A stretch of DNA of 64,000 bases from CAMCYM01 sp964405405 (GTDB taxonomy: Bacteria; Bacteroidota; Bacteroidia; Flavobacteriales_D; Sanyastnellaceae): the NCBI GenBank assembly GCA_964405405.1, contig CAYONT010000002.1:62001-126000 (forward strand). The letters are read 5' to 3'. Each line of letters begins with the position of its first letter. The first letter of the stretch is position 1. This document shows positions 8,544 through 16,100 of the stretch, piece by piece. The position numbers and the translations under genes are program-made. The notes under the pieces were generated by a model, which ran no database searches, had not been told where the DNA came from, and worked only from the letters and a program-made list of their open reading frames with translations.

Positions 8544-10067
8544 ATGACCCAACGACGATTCACCATGCTCTCCTTGCTGGGAGTAGCTCTCACCGGTTCT
8601 TTACAAGCTTCTGGCCAAAGTCCAGCCCTCCCCTATCGCTATCAGTTTACCGTTGAAGGTCTCGGCGCAGATACAGTATACCTCGCCAATTACTACGGCG
8701 ACAAGATGTTCTACGCAGATACGGCCATTGCGGATCAAAAAGGTCGTTTTCAGTTTCCCGGTCAGCCGTACGAAAAATGTGGCAAATTCGCCGTGATCCT
8801 TCCCGGACAGCGGATGTTCGAATTCCTCGGGGTCCAAGAGAATGTGGTGATCAAGACACGAATCAACCAACTTTCTGAAGGTCTCGAAGTCATCGAAAGC
8901 AAGGAGAATCAAGTGTTCTACAACTATTTGAGGTTCATCCAAAGCAAAAGACTGTTGGGGGCTCCGTATGAAGTTGTCTTAGGCGATTCCACAGCAAGTG
9001 AGGCTGCAATAACCCAGGCAAGAGAGGCGATGAATGCCCTCGGAAAGGAGGTAGAAGCAGAACAGCAGCGCCTTCTGAAAGAACTCCCTGACCTTTTGTT
9101 TTGTAAGTACCTGAACATGGTGGTGGAGCCTGCCTTGCCTGAAATCCCAATGGAAATCGCGAACCGAGATGAACTCCTCTACCGAATGTATCGTCAGGCC
9201 TATTGGAATCGAGTGGATTTTGACGACCCCCGATTGGTCCACGATGGCAGTTTCCAGCAGATTCTGAACACTTACTTTACCCGCGTTATCCCGCAGGCTC
9301 CTGACACGGTGTTGGCCGAATCCATTCGTCTGATTGAGCAGGCGAGGAACAACGAGGAAATGTTTAAGTACATCACACATTATGCCACGTTCCAGGCCGA
9401 ATCGTCCAAAATCATGTGCATGGACAAAGTCTTTGTTGCCTTGGTCGATCGCTACTATCGCACAGGAATGGCCACCTGGCTCAAACCTGACCAACTCAAG
9501 AAAATCACTGAGCGAGCTGATGATTTGAAACCTGCGCTGTGCGATCAGCAAGTTCCCAACATCACCCTCCCCAGCGTCAATCAGCAAGAGTGGAAATCCC
9601 TGTATGATTTGAACAGCAAGTACACTGTGTTGCTCATTTGGGAAAGCACTTGCGGCCACTGCAAAAAGGAAATGCCCAAGTTGCAGGCGCTCGCGGAAGA
9701 ATGGGCTCCAAGAGGTTTGAAGTTCTATGCCATTGGGAATGATTTTGAGCCCGAGCCTTGGCTCAAATACCTCGGAGAACACCCAGAGCTCGCATCGTGG
9801 ACCCATGTTACAGACAATCCCCAAATCAACCAACAGGACAGCGCCATGAAGTTGCTCAGCGCGCGGATCACCAACCTCCAAAGCCTGAACTTTCGCACCA
9901 CCTTTGACGTCTACGCGACCCCCAAGCTGTTTTTGTTGGATGCAGACAAGCGGGTCATCGCCAAGCAAATTGGTGCAGAACAACTTGCCGAGATCCTAGC
10001 GCGTCTTGAAGGTCTGCCGCTCCCCACTCCAAGTGGGCCCATCTACCAGGAAGAGGAGGAAGACTGA
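8544..10067 (+). CDS. TlpA-like thioredoxin-domain protein with DUF4369-type N-terminus
   Basis: About 507 residues. The N-terminus (MTQRRFTMLSLLGVALTGSLQASGQ) is a Sec signal peptide. A beta-rich N-terminal domain (FTVEGLGADTVYLANYYGDKMFYADTA) resembles DUF4369. A helical middle follows, and a C-terminal TlpA/AhpC-type thioredoxin fold has the CGHC redox pair at residues 370-373 (WESTCGHCKKEMPKL). The protein should act in the periplasm as a disulfide reductase or oxidase; its partner is unknown. The start at 8544 is preferred because it immediately precedes the signal peptide; a frame-open ATG at 8475 sits just after the previous terminator and adds no signal-like sequence. It is flanked by terminators, so monocistronic. 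It ends in an acidic tail (QEEEED). Confidence 0.85.
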   Translation: MTQRRFTMLSLLGVALTGSLQASGQSPALPYRYQFTVEGLGADTVYLANYYGDKMFYADTAIADQKGRFQFPGQPYEKCGKFAVILPGQRMFEFLGVQENVVIKTRINQLSEGLEVIESKENQVFYNYLRFIQSKRLLGAPYEVVLGDSTASEAAITQAREAMNALGKEVEAEQQRLLKELPDLLFCKYLNMVVEPALPEIPMEIANRDELLYRMYRQAYWNRVDFDDPRLVHDGSFQQILNTYFTRVIPQAPDTVLAESIRLIEQARNNEEMFKYITHYATFQAESSKIMCMDKVFVALVDRYYRTGMATWLKPDQLKKITERADDLKPALCDQQVPNITLPSVNQQEWKSLYDLNSKYTVLLIWESTCGHCKKEMPKLQALAEEWAPRGLKFYAIGNDFEPEPWLKYLGEHPELASWTHVTDNPQINQQDSAMKLLSARITNLQSLNFRTTFDVYATPKLFLLDADKRVIAKQIGAEQLAEILARLEGLPLPTPSGPIYQEEEED

Positions 10068-10088
10068 TCGCCCTTCCCTTCGCACGCT

Positions 10089-10128
10089 AATCCCTCCGGT
10101 TTCACCTGAATCGGAGGGATTTTTTTTT
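10089..10128 (+). terminator. Rho-independent terminator after the TlpA-like gene
   Basis: A stem AATCCCTCCG (10089-10098) pairs with CGGAGGGATT (10112-10121), followed by a run of T residues. The loop is 13 bases. Confidence 0.9.
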
Positions 10129-10217
10129 GAAGGCACTTGGTCGTCCTTCCGCAACAGAGAATAGCGTTTCATGCCTTTGTCGCTTCAACAAGTCTTCTCG
10201 CCAACAGCCCAAGGGGC

Positions 10218-10250
10218 AAAAAAAAATGAGCGCCACCGGGCGCTCATTTT
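10218..10250 (-). terminator. Rho-independent terminator of the repeat-protein gene
   Basis: Read on the minus strand: AAAATGAGCGCC pairs with GGCGCTCATTTT around a four-base loop and continues into a T-run. It lies just downstream of the stop at 10272. Confidence 0.88.
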
Positions 10251-10271
10251 GAATTGGGAGTCCTTGTAGAA

Positions 10272-13200
10272 TTACATCGGACATGGAATGCCGAAGACAC
10301 TCAACAGGCCCAACAAGTCGTTCACACCAACCACATTGTCCCCGTCCAAATCCGCAGGACATAGGGGCTCGTAAGAGCAGGTGCCATTGTCATTGATTGC
10401 CGCACTGTCGTAATTGACCGCCTGCAACTCAGTACAACCGGCAGGCTGCGTACCGTCGGCAACCAAAACTTGAATGCCCGTAGACGCGTTGCCACAAACA
10501 TCTGTTGCTGTGTAGGTGCGAGCCACCATATAGACCCCAGACGCAAACCGGCCCACTGCATCCACCTGGGACAAATTGAAAGCATTGTCATCGGTAACCC
10601 CTGTCAATACAACGCCCGAGCTCCAGGTGCTTGGGGCCGATGAAAGCAACACCGTCGTCATGGAGGGGAATACAGGGGCAGTCAAATCGCCGATGCAAGA
10701 AGGGATTTCGTCAAAATCACAATTGCCATCATTGTCCACATCGATGCAAACCAAGCCCGCGCAATCCACGTAACCAGCAGGCGGATAGGTGCAGGTCAAA
10801 TTGTCCACCAAGATGGCGGATGCATCGTAGTTACAAGCCGTCGACAACCCACAAGCCACACAGCTCGAAAAGTCGCAACTTCCGTCATTCTCAGTGGCGG
10901 CTGGATTGTAATTGCAAGAGAGCGCCACGGTGCAGCCAAAGACTTCAAGCGGGTCACATACCCCGTCATTGTCTTCATCTTGGATGCAGTTGCCTGCGCA
11001 ATCAAAACCGGCAGCAGCAAAAGTGCAAGTGCCCGCATCGGTTGCCGCAGCATTGTAGTTGCAAGCAGAAGGAACTTGACAACCCACGACTTCCAATTCA
11101 TCGCATACCCCATCTGTGTCGCTGTCATTGATGCAAACCCCAGAGCAATCTTCAGCAAAGGCAGGATAGGTACATGACAACAGGTTGTTCAAAGTAATGC
11201 TCGGGTTGGAGCCCTGGTAGTTGCAAGCATCACTGTCCAAACAACCCACACAAGATGTGAAATCACACGCAGAGGAGACATTCGCCGAAGCATCGTAGTT
11301 GCACGCGTTGCTGTTCATGCAACCAACAACTTCCGAGGCATCGCACACATTGTTGCTGTTCACGTCACCATCCACAACCGTGCCTGTACCATCCGTCGCT
11401 CCACTGCAGGTGTCACATCCCGACGCATAAACGCAGGTGCCTGGATTCGCCAAGGTGGCATTCTCATCATAGTTGCACGCAATGGCATTCATGCATCCTG
11501 CGCAAGAAACAAAGTCACAGGTTCCGTTTTCAATCGTGTGGTCCGCATCATAGTTGCACGCAGCGCTGTTGGTGCAACCATAGCATGAGGTAAAATCACT
11601 GCATCCCGTGTTGTACACGGCCGCAGGATCGTAATCACACGCGGCAGAGTTCGTGCAGCCGAAGCAAGAATAATCGCAAGGTTCTGCCGGATCGCCTCCC
11701 GGAGCATAATTGCATGCAGCAAAATCACTGCATCCCGTCGGGAGCCCCATGGGAACAGGTGATCCGGCTGGCGCGGGTGATCCGAAGCAGAAGGTGGAGA
11801 CTGGAAGACCCTGAACAGTTGCTGACGAACTGTAACTTGTAAACCATGGCAACATGCAACCTACCGTCGAGAAGGTACAGGGACCGGAAACTGTGGCCAA
11901 TGGGTTGTAGTTGATCGCTGATGCGTTCGTGCAACCTTCAATCTCCAACTGATCACAGATTCCATTGTTGTTCGTATCATCAAGGCAAACACCTTCACAA
12001 TTCTTGAAGGGATCGGCAAAAGTGCATGTCCCAGCTTGGGTGGCATTGCTGTCATAATTGCAGGCCGTCGAAATCATGCAGCCAATGCAATCGAAGTTGC
12101 AAGACCCTGCATCGGTGGCCAGGGCGTCGTAGTTACAAGCTCCAGGATTCTGACAACCCAGTACCTCCTCGTCATCGCAAACGCCATCGTTGTCAACATC
12201 ACCATCCACAACAACCCCTGAGCCGTCCGTGTCTCCGCTGCAGGTGTCGCATCCGGTTGCATAAACACACGCCGCCAAATTGGCGATGGTTGCGGAAGCG
12301 TCGTAATTGCATGCTTCGACCACCGAACAACCTGAACATGTGACAAATTCGCAAGTGCCGTTGTCCTCGGTGGCTTCAACATTGAAGTTGCAGGCATTGG
12401 GTGTGGTACAACCCGTGATTTCGTCTTGGTCACAAACCCCATCTTGGTCGAAGTCATTTGTACAATTGCCATCGCAATCCCGGCCCGATTCAGGGTAAAT
12501 ACAATTGCCTGCATCCGTAGCCGATGGATTGAAGTTGCATGCATCCTGGTCTTGGCAACCGACCACTTCCAAAGCGTTACAGATACCATCTTGATCTGAG
12601 TCCAGCAAACACACCCCTTCGCAATTGTAGGCGGAAGAGCCATAGATGTCTGCCGGGTAGAGGCAATCCTCCGTGTTGGGGATGGTCGCTTGTGGATTGT
12701 AGTTGCAGGCTTGAGCAACCGTACATCCTGTGCAGGATGTAAAATCGCAAGAACCGTCTTCACTGGTATTGGCGCAATCGTAGTTACAAGCCAGGGCGTT
12801 CGTACATCCTACTTGTTCATCCGCATCTGCGATCCCGTTCGCATTGGCATCGGACCCCGGGTTCAAAACAGAAACCGTGATGTCATGCCACAATTTGCGG
12901 TTTCCACAAGCATCCAGAACTTCAATGGCAAAAGTGTAGTAACCTTCAACGGTGGGGTCAAAATCTGCATCCCCGTTGAAATTGAGGGCATTCCAGAAGT
13001 TCGAAGCCAAATTTTGATTGGTACCGAACGCATTCAACTCACTCAAATCAAACCCGTTGGTGAGCAAAGCTGCGTTCAGGTCCAAGACGAACATCTCTGA
13101 TTCATCGAGGCCATAGCACGGATCAAAATCAAAGTACGCCCTGATCGAAACATCTTCGAAGCTGTTCGACCCCAGGTTTGCGTAGAGAATAAGGTTCCAA

Positions 13201-13574
13201 GAAGCAAGCGTGGAAGCCGTCGAACTCCCTTGGGAAATCGGGGAATAGCCAGCTGGGGCAACGTAGTGACCGCCAACGAAAGGAAGGATGTCTGCGGGAG
13301 CAACCACGTTCCGTTTGTGCGCCGCCAGCATGAACTGCATTTGGCTGTTGAATACTTTGGATACGCCTGCGTCCGAAACACCCGAGCCCAATGACCAGGT
13401 GAGTGGGGATGGGTTCAACCCGTCGAGGTACAGGTCGTTGGGATTCCAGTCCGTGTTTTCCAACACGGTCCAACCCGAAACTTGAACGCCGGATGGTTGG
13501 GTTAGGCAAACCTGCCCCCAAGCAAACATTGCGCTGAGAACGAAACCTGAAAAGATAGCGAAATTCCGCATCAT
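10272..13574 (-). CDS. Large secreted cysteine-rich repeat protein with dockerin-like C-terminus
   Basis: An 1100-residue exported protein. A signal peptide (MMRNFAIFSGFVLSAMFAWGQ) is followed by a roughly 230-residue unique region that looks like a beta-sandwich. Then come about 18 copies of a short unit of the form GCxxxxACNYxxxATxxxGxCxF, many joined by calcium-binding-type acidic linkers such as DSDQDGICNALEV and DEDNDGVCDPLEV (thrombospondin-3-like). Near the end there is one HYR-like beta segment. The C-terminus reads CPADLDGDNVVGVNDLLGLL, a single dockerin/EF-hand-like segment, instead of a T9SS sorting domain. Similar repeat proteins occur in marine Bacteroidota, but no function is known to me. 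A calcium-stabilised, disulfide-rich surface or extracellular stalk is the natural inference. It is a single-gene unit with its own terminator. Confidence 0.82.
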   Translation of the reverse strand: MMRNFAIFSGFVLSAMFAWGQVCLTQPSGVQVSGWTVLENTDWNPNDLYLDGLNPSPLTWSLGSGVSDAGVSKVFNSQMQFMLAAHKRNVVAPADILPFVGGHYVAPAGYSPISQGSSTASTLASWNLILYANLGSNSFEDVSIRAYFDFDPCYGLDESEMFVLDLNAALLTNGFDLSELNAFGTNQNLASNFWNALNFNGDADFDPTVEGYYTFAIEVLDACGNRKLWHDITVSVLNPGSDANANGIADADEQVGCTNALACNYDCANTSEDGSCDFTSCTGCTVAQACNYNPQATIPNTEDCLYPADIYGSSAYNCEGVCLLDSDQDGICNALEVVGCQDQDACNFNPSATDAGNCIYPESGRDCDGNCTNDFDQDGVCDQDEITGCTTPNACNFNVEATEDNGTCEFVTCSGCSVVEACNYDASATIANLAACVYATGCDTCSGDTDGSGVVVDGDVDNDGVCDDEEVLGCQNPGACNYDALATDAGSCNFDCIGCMISTACNYDSNATQAGTCTFADPFKNCEGVCLDDTNNNGICDQLEIEGCTNASAINYNPLATVSGPCTFSTVGCMLPWFTSYSSSATVQGLPVSTFCFGSPAPAGSPVPMGLPTGCSDFAACNYAPGGDPAEPCDYSCFGCTNSAACDYDPAAVYNTGCSDFTSCYGCTNSAACNYDADHTIENGTCDFVSCAGCMNAIACNYDENATLANPGTCVYASGCDTCSGATDGTGTVVDGDVNSNNVCDASEVVGCMNSNACNYDASANVSSACDFTSCVGCLDSDACNYQGSNPSITLNNLLSCTYPAFAEDCSGVCINDSDTDGVCDELEVVGCQVPSACNYNAAATDAGTCTFAAAGFDCAGNCIQDEDNDGVCDPLEVFGCTVALSCNYNPAATENDGSCDFSSCVACGLSTACNYDASAILVDNLTCTYPPAGYVDCAGLVCIDVDNDGNCDFDEIPSCIGDLTAPVFPSMTTVLLSSAPSTWSSGVVLTGVTDDNAFNLSQVDAVGRFASGVYMVARTYTATDVCGNASTGIQVLVADGTQPAGCTELQAVNYDSAAINDNGTCSYEPLCPADLDGDNVVGVNDLLGLLSVFGIPCPM
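10366..12809 (-). repeat. Degenerate in-frame tandem repeat array (ACNY repeats)
   Basis: About 18 degenerate units encode the ACNY repeats. On the plus strand the shared core reads roughly GTAGTTGCAAGC and recurs with irregular spacing, from under 100 to about 200 bases. Variation is largely synonymous or in linker codons, so this is protein-level repetition. Units around 11300-11480 and 12140-12300 are nearly identical in sequence, suggesting recent internal duplication. Confidence 0.85.
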
Positions 13575-13768
13575 GACTTAAAGTAATTTGGCTCTGCAAG
13601 TTAGCCAATTTCTTCGACTGAATAGGTTTTTTTGATGGTGTTTTTTTTACTATCTAATTGAGACTCCGTTTGAACTTAGACATCCTATCCAATTCTCGAA
13701 CTTTCTTCGCAGAGCCCATTCCCTAGAAAGAAATATTCCTTGTAACGCCGGAATTGAATGAGTTCACC

Positions 13769-13776
13769 TACCTTTG
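13769..13776 (+). promoter_or_regulatory. -7 element TACCTTTG of the RRM-protein gene
   Basis: Exact match to TAnnTTTG, 22 bases before the GTG start. No good -33 TTG lies at normal spacing. The AT-rich stretch 13600-13768, with two long T-runs, shows no other feature. Confidence 0.75.
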
Positions 13777-13798
13777 TTCCACTAAGTTTTAAGCTATC

Positions 13799-14050
13799 GT
13801 GAACATTTTTGTAGGAAATCTCGCTTGGGGCGTCGATGACGTGGTCTTGCGGGAAGCGTTTGAAGCCCATGGGCATGTTGAGCGCGCGAAAGTCATCCAT
13901 GACCGGGAAACGGGCCGCAGCCGGGGTTTTGGGTTTGTTGAAATGCCCAATCGTGAGGAAGCCGAAGCTGCACTCCGTGCGATGGAAGGCAAAGATTTAT
14001 TGGGACGTCCATTGCGCTGCAATGAGAGCCAGCAGCGGGACGCCCGTTGA
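13799..14050 (+). CDS. Small RRM-domain RNA-binding protein
   Basis: An 83-residue single RNA-recognition-motif protein. RNP2 (IFVGNL) begins at residue 3 and RNP1 (RGFGFVEM) is at about 41-48; the rest supplies the beta-alpha-beta-beta-alpha-beta fold. Such small glycine-poor RRM proteins are common in Bacteroidota and Cyanobacteria, and are probable RNA chaperones often linked to cold or stress, though nothing here shows a target. Translation starts at GTG, set by the -7 element 22 bases upstream and by the RRM beginning directly after it. A strong terminator follows within 20 bases, so it is monocistronic. Confidence 0.92.
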   Translation: MNIFVGNLAWGVDDVVLREAFEAHGHVERAKVIHDRETGRSRGFGFVEMPNREEAEAALRAMEGKDLLGRPLRCNESQQRDAR

Positions 14051-14068
14051 TTGACTGAAGAACAACCG

Positions 14069-14096
14069 AAAGGGCCCCATTGGGGCCCTTTTTTTA
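14069..14096 (+). terminator. Rho-independent terminator of the RRM gene
   Basis: AAGGGCCCCA pairs with TGGGGCCCTT in a nearly loop-free GC-rich stem, followed by seven T residues. Confidence 0.9.
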
Positions 14097-14100
14097 TGGC

Positions 14101-14122
14101 AAAAAAAAAGCCCTAAGGCCTT
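14101..14122 (-). terminator. Rho-independent terminator of the tRNA
   Basis: On the minus strand AAGGCC, a UUAG loop and GGCUUU form a short hairpin leading into a T-run. It starts five bases after the tRNA 3' end and faces the RRM terminator head-on. Confidence 0.75.
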
Positions 14123-14126
14123 TCTT

Positions 14127-14203
14127 TGGTAGCGGGACCGGGGATTGAACCCGGGACCTCATGATTATGAATCATGCGCTCTAACCGGCTGAGCTATCCC
14201 GCC
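14127..14203 (-). tRNA. tRNA with CAT anticodon (elongator Met or Ile2)
   Basis: A 77-base cloverleaf including an encoded CCA. The acceptor is GGCGGGA with TCCCGCT (a G1-U72 wobble), the D arm contains AGCTCAGCCGGTTAGAGC, the anticodon stem CATGA/TCATG closes the loop TTCATAA with anticodon CAT, and the T arm is CCGGG-TTCAATC-CCCGG. The initiator is ruled out: it needs a C1-A72 mismatch and three G-C pairs in the anticodon stem. Elongator tRNA-Met and lysidine-modified tRNA-Ile(CAU) cannot be told apart by eye; Met is the likelier reading. Confidence 0.93.
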
Positions 14204-14300
14204 AAAACAAGGCCGCGAAGATAACACAGAGGATGCCACCTGATAGCAAAGGCAATGGCTTTTTTTTCGGAAGGATAGACCGGTTCTCGTCCACTTTCCT

Positions 14301-14307
14301 TATCTTG
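14301..14307 (+). promoter_or_regulatory. Probable -7 element (TATCTTG) of the START-like gene
   Basis: TATCTTG lies 23 bases before the ATG at 14331, the same variant as in front of the gene at 7521. The sequence 14204-14300 between tRNA and this element shows nothing else. Confidence 0.45.
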
Positions 14308-14330
14308 TAGGGTTATCCGATTCAAAAGGA

Positions 14331-14717
14331 ATGAGTAAGGTTCGGTTCCAATGTGAGTTTCCAATTCGCAGTTCACGTGGCGTGTTGTATGCCGCTGTCA
14401 GCACCCCGAGCGGATTGTCTGAATGGTTTTGTGATGATGTCAACATCCGGAACACCCGCCATGAATTCGCCTGGAACGATGACATTTCCATCGCCCACTT
14501 GATTGCCAAGAAGCGTGATGAGTTCGTCCGGTTTCAATGGGAATCGAATGAAGATGGCCCGACGGACGCTTTTTTTGAGTTCCGAATCAAGGTAGATGCA
14601 TTGACGGGGGACACCACTCTGGTCATTACCGATTATGCATACCCCGAAGATTGCGAGGATGAACGAGGACTTTGGGAAGCACAAGTAGACCGGCTGAAGC
14701 AGGTCTTGGGCGCTTGA
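14331..14717 (+). CDS. START-like domain (SRPBCC superfamily) protein
   Basis: A 128-residue protein of the Bacteroidota START-like/AHSA1-related family. It begins with a beta strand (KVRFQCEFPIRSS), followed by SGLSEWFCDDV, typical of AHSA1-like proteins. It ends with a long C-terminal helix (RGLWEAQVDRLKQVLGA) that would pack over the helix-grip cavity. The fold binds hydrophobic ligands; no ligand or partner is known for this small family. It starts with its own TATCTTG element and converges on trmN6 with two bases between stops. Confidence 0.85.
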   Translation: MSKVRFQCEFPIRSSRGVLYAAVSTPSGLSEWFCDDVNIRNTRHEFAWNDDISIAHLIAKKRDEFVRFQWESNEDGPTDAFFEFRIKVDALTGDTTLVITDYAYPEDCEDERGLWEAQVDRLKQVLGA

Positions 14718-14719
14718 TT

Positions 14720-15478
14720 TCAGATATGAATCAAAAAAGGCCGGACCAAATCCTTGTATTCATTCGTCCGCAATGCAACTCCGCCTGTTTGAGAGACGGG
14801 ATGTTCATCAATGGATAGAACATGCTCAACCGAATGCGATGCGTATCGCGCCATTTCAAGTATAGCACGTTCCGGAGGTTGCTGAGGACTACCTCGAAAC
14901 CATAAGGTGGACAAGGGAGAGAAGCCTGTCATCTTTGCCATTGCGTCCCAATCTCCCAAACGCTCCAAAGGCCACACCAAGGAAACTACACCCTGCGCGT
15001 GCAACAATTGCGTTGCCAGAGGCATCCATTGAACGAGCGGCATGGCATCTTCATGACGGGCGAGGTTCCGTGCGGGATCCGGTGATTTGGGTTTGTTCTT
15101 GAAGTATGGCGGGTTAGAAACCACCCAGTCCCATTGGGTTGCCTCCACCCCGCGGGCCCATTTCAGAAAATCAGCCTGTACGATTTCAATGCGCTCCCGA
15201 AATGGACTGGATTGAACATTCTCGTATGCTTGCTGTGCGGCATTTTCCTCAATCTCGATGCCAACGAATTGGGCGTTCGGAAAGCGCTGGGCGAGCATCA
15301 GGGATACGATTCCGGAACCCGCACCGATTTCCAGGACACGCAAGGGCATCTGCGTTTCCCAATGTCTACCCGCCCAAGCACCCAGCAGCAAGGCATCGGT
15401 GCCCACCTTCATGGCGCATCGGTCGTCAGTTATGGAAAACTGATGAAACCGGATGACCCGGTTGCGCGAGGTTCCCAT
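14720..15478 (-). CDS. trmN6: tRNA1(Val) adenine-37 N6-methyltransferase (TrmN6/YfiC)
   Basis: A class I SAM-dependent methyltransferase of 252 residues. SAM-binding motif I is VLEIGAGSGIVSLML (around 47-61), an acidic ribose-binding residue follows in VGIEIEENA, and the catalytic NPPY motif is in WVVSNPPYFKN. NPPY marks adenine N6 methylation; the N-terminal FHQFSITDDRCAMKVGTDALLLGAW is the YfiC/TrmN6 signature. Expected substrate is A37 of tRNA-Val. It starts 9 bases after paaY on the same strand, so it is probably read through from the paaJ promoter although functionally unrelated. Confidence 0.92.
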   Translation of the reverse strand: MGTSRNRVIRFHQFSITDDRCAMKVGTDALLLGAWAGRHWETQMPLRVLEIGAGSGIVSLMLAQRFPNAQFVGIEIEENAAQQAYENVQSSPFRERIEIVQADFLKWARGVEATQWDWVVSNPPYFKNKPKSPDPARNLARHEDAMPLVQWMPLATQLLHAQGVVSLVWPLERLGDWDAMAKMTGFSPLSTLWFRGSPQQPPERAILEMARYASHSVEHVLSIDEHPVSQTGGVALRTNEYKDLVRPFLIHI

Positions 15479-15487
15479 GTAGTGAAA

Positions 15488-16096
15488 CTAGGACTTGGGG
15501 GTTCGGTGTTTCCTGGTGGACCAAGTTTCGTACGTCGGAAAATGTTCGGGACGGTCTCCTGGATCGGATTCCCAAGGCGTGCATTCCAATGCCGAGGAGT
15601 GCATGGCACGCGGCAGCGCTTGGTAAAGCCGGGTGCCCTCTTGTTTGTGTAACAATTGCTCGTCTGTCACGGTTCCGATGCGCTGGGCTGGATGCCCCAC
15701 GAGCAAACTCCGATCAGACCACTTCGTTCCTGCCTTGACAAAGGAAAGTGCGCCCACGATGCACCCTTCCCCGAGGACCACATCGTCCATCACCACGGCA
15801 TTCATGCCCACGAGCGATTGTGCACCGACGTGGGCACCGTGGATGATGGCCCCGTGCCCGATGTGTGCACCAGATGCCAAGTACACTCTTCCTTGGGGAA
15901 AAAGATGCAACACACAGTTTTCCTGGACATTGCAACCTTCCTCCAAGATGATTTTGCCCCAATCTCCACGCAGCACTGCACCCGCACCGATGAAACAATC
16001 CGGTCCGATGGTCACATGTCCGATTATACTCGCCAGGGGGTGTACGTAGCTGCTCGCATGGATGACGGGCACCATGCCTTGAAAAGACTGGACCAT
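15488..16096 (-). CDS. paaY: PaaY-type gamma-carbonic-anhydrase-fold thioesterase
   Basis: A 202-residue left-handed beta-helix hexapeptide-repeat protein. The repeats run from VHPLASIIGHVTIG to VLGEGCIVGALSFVKAG. Metal-ligand histidines fit the gamma-class pattern (LHLF, IGHGAIIHG). The C-terminal extension after the helix (QEGTRLYQALPRAMHSSALECTP) resembles PaaY rather than plain gamma carbonic anhydrases, and the gene follows paaJ by 4 bases. PaaY hydrolyses dead-end CoA thioesters, protecting phenylacetate degradation and salvaging CoA. Alternative: a generic gamma carbonic anhydrase-like protein. An internal ATG at residue 8 is also possible as the start. Confidence 0.82.
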   Translation of the reverse strand: MVQSFQGMVPVIHASSYVHPLASIIGHVTIGPDCFIGAGAVLRGDWGKIILEEGCNVQENCVLHLFPQGRVYLASGAHIGHGAIIHGAHVGAQSLVGMNAVVMDDVVLGEGCIVGALSFVKAGTKWSDRSLLVGHPAQRIGTVTDEQLLHKQEGTRLYQALPRAMHSSALECTPWESDPGDRPEHFPTYETWSTRKHRTPKS

Positions 16097-16100
16097 AGAT

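Noticed and set aside
10366..12809. Recurring GTAGTTGCAAGC-like words suggested a CRISPR or REP array.
   Set aside because: Spacing is irregular, repeats are in frame and encode conserved ACNY units, linkers are coding, and there are no cas genes.
14127..14203. Initiator tRNA-Met.
   Set aside because: No C1-A72 mismatch and no run of three G-C pairs in the anticodon stem.
15488..16096. Ordinary gamma-class carbonic anhydrase.
   Set aside because: The fold is the same, but the C-terminal extension and the position 4 bases after paaJ favour PaaY; kept as an alternative in the entry.
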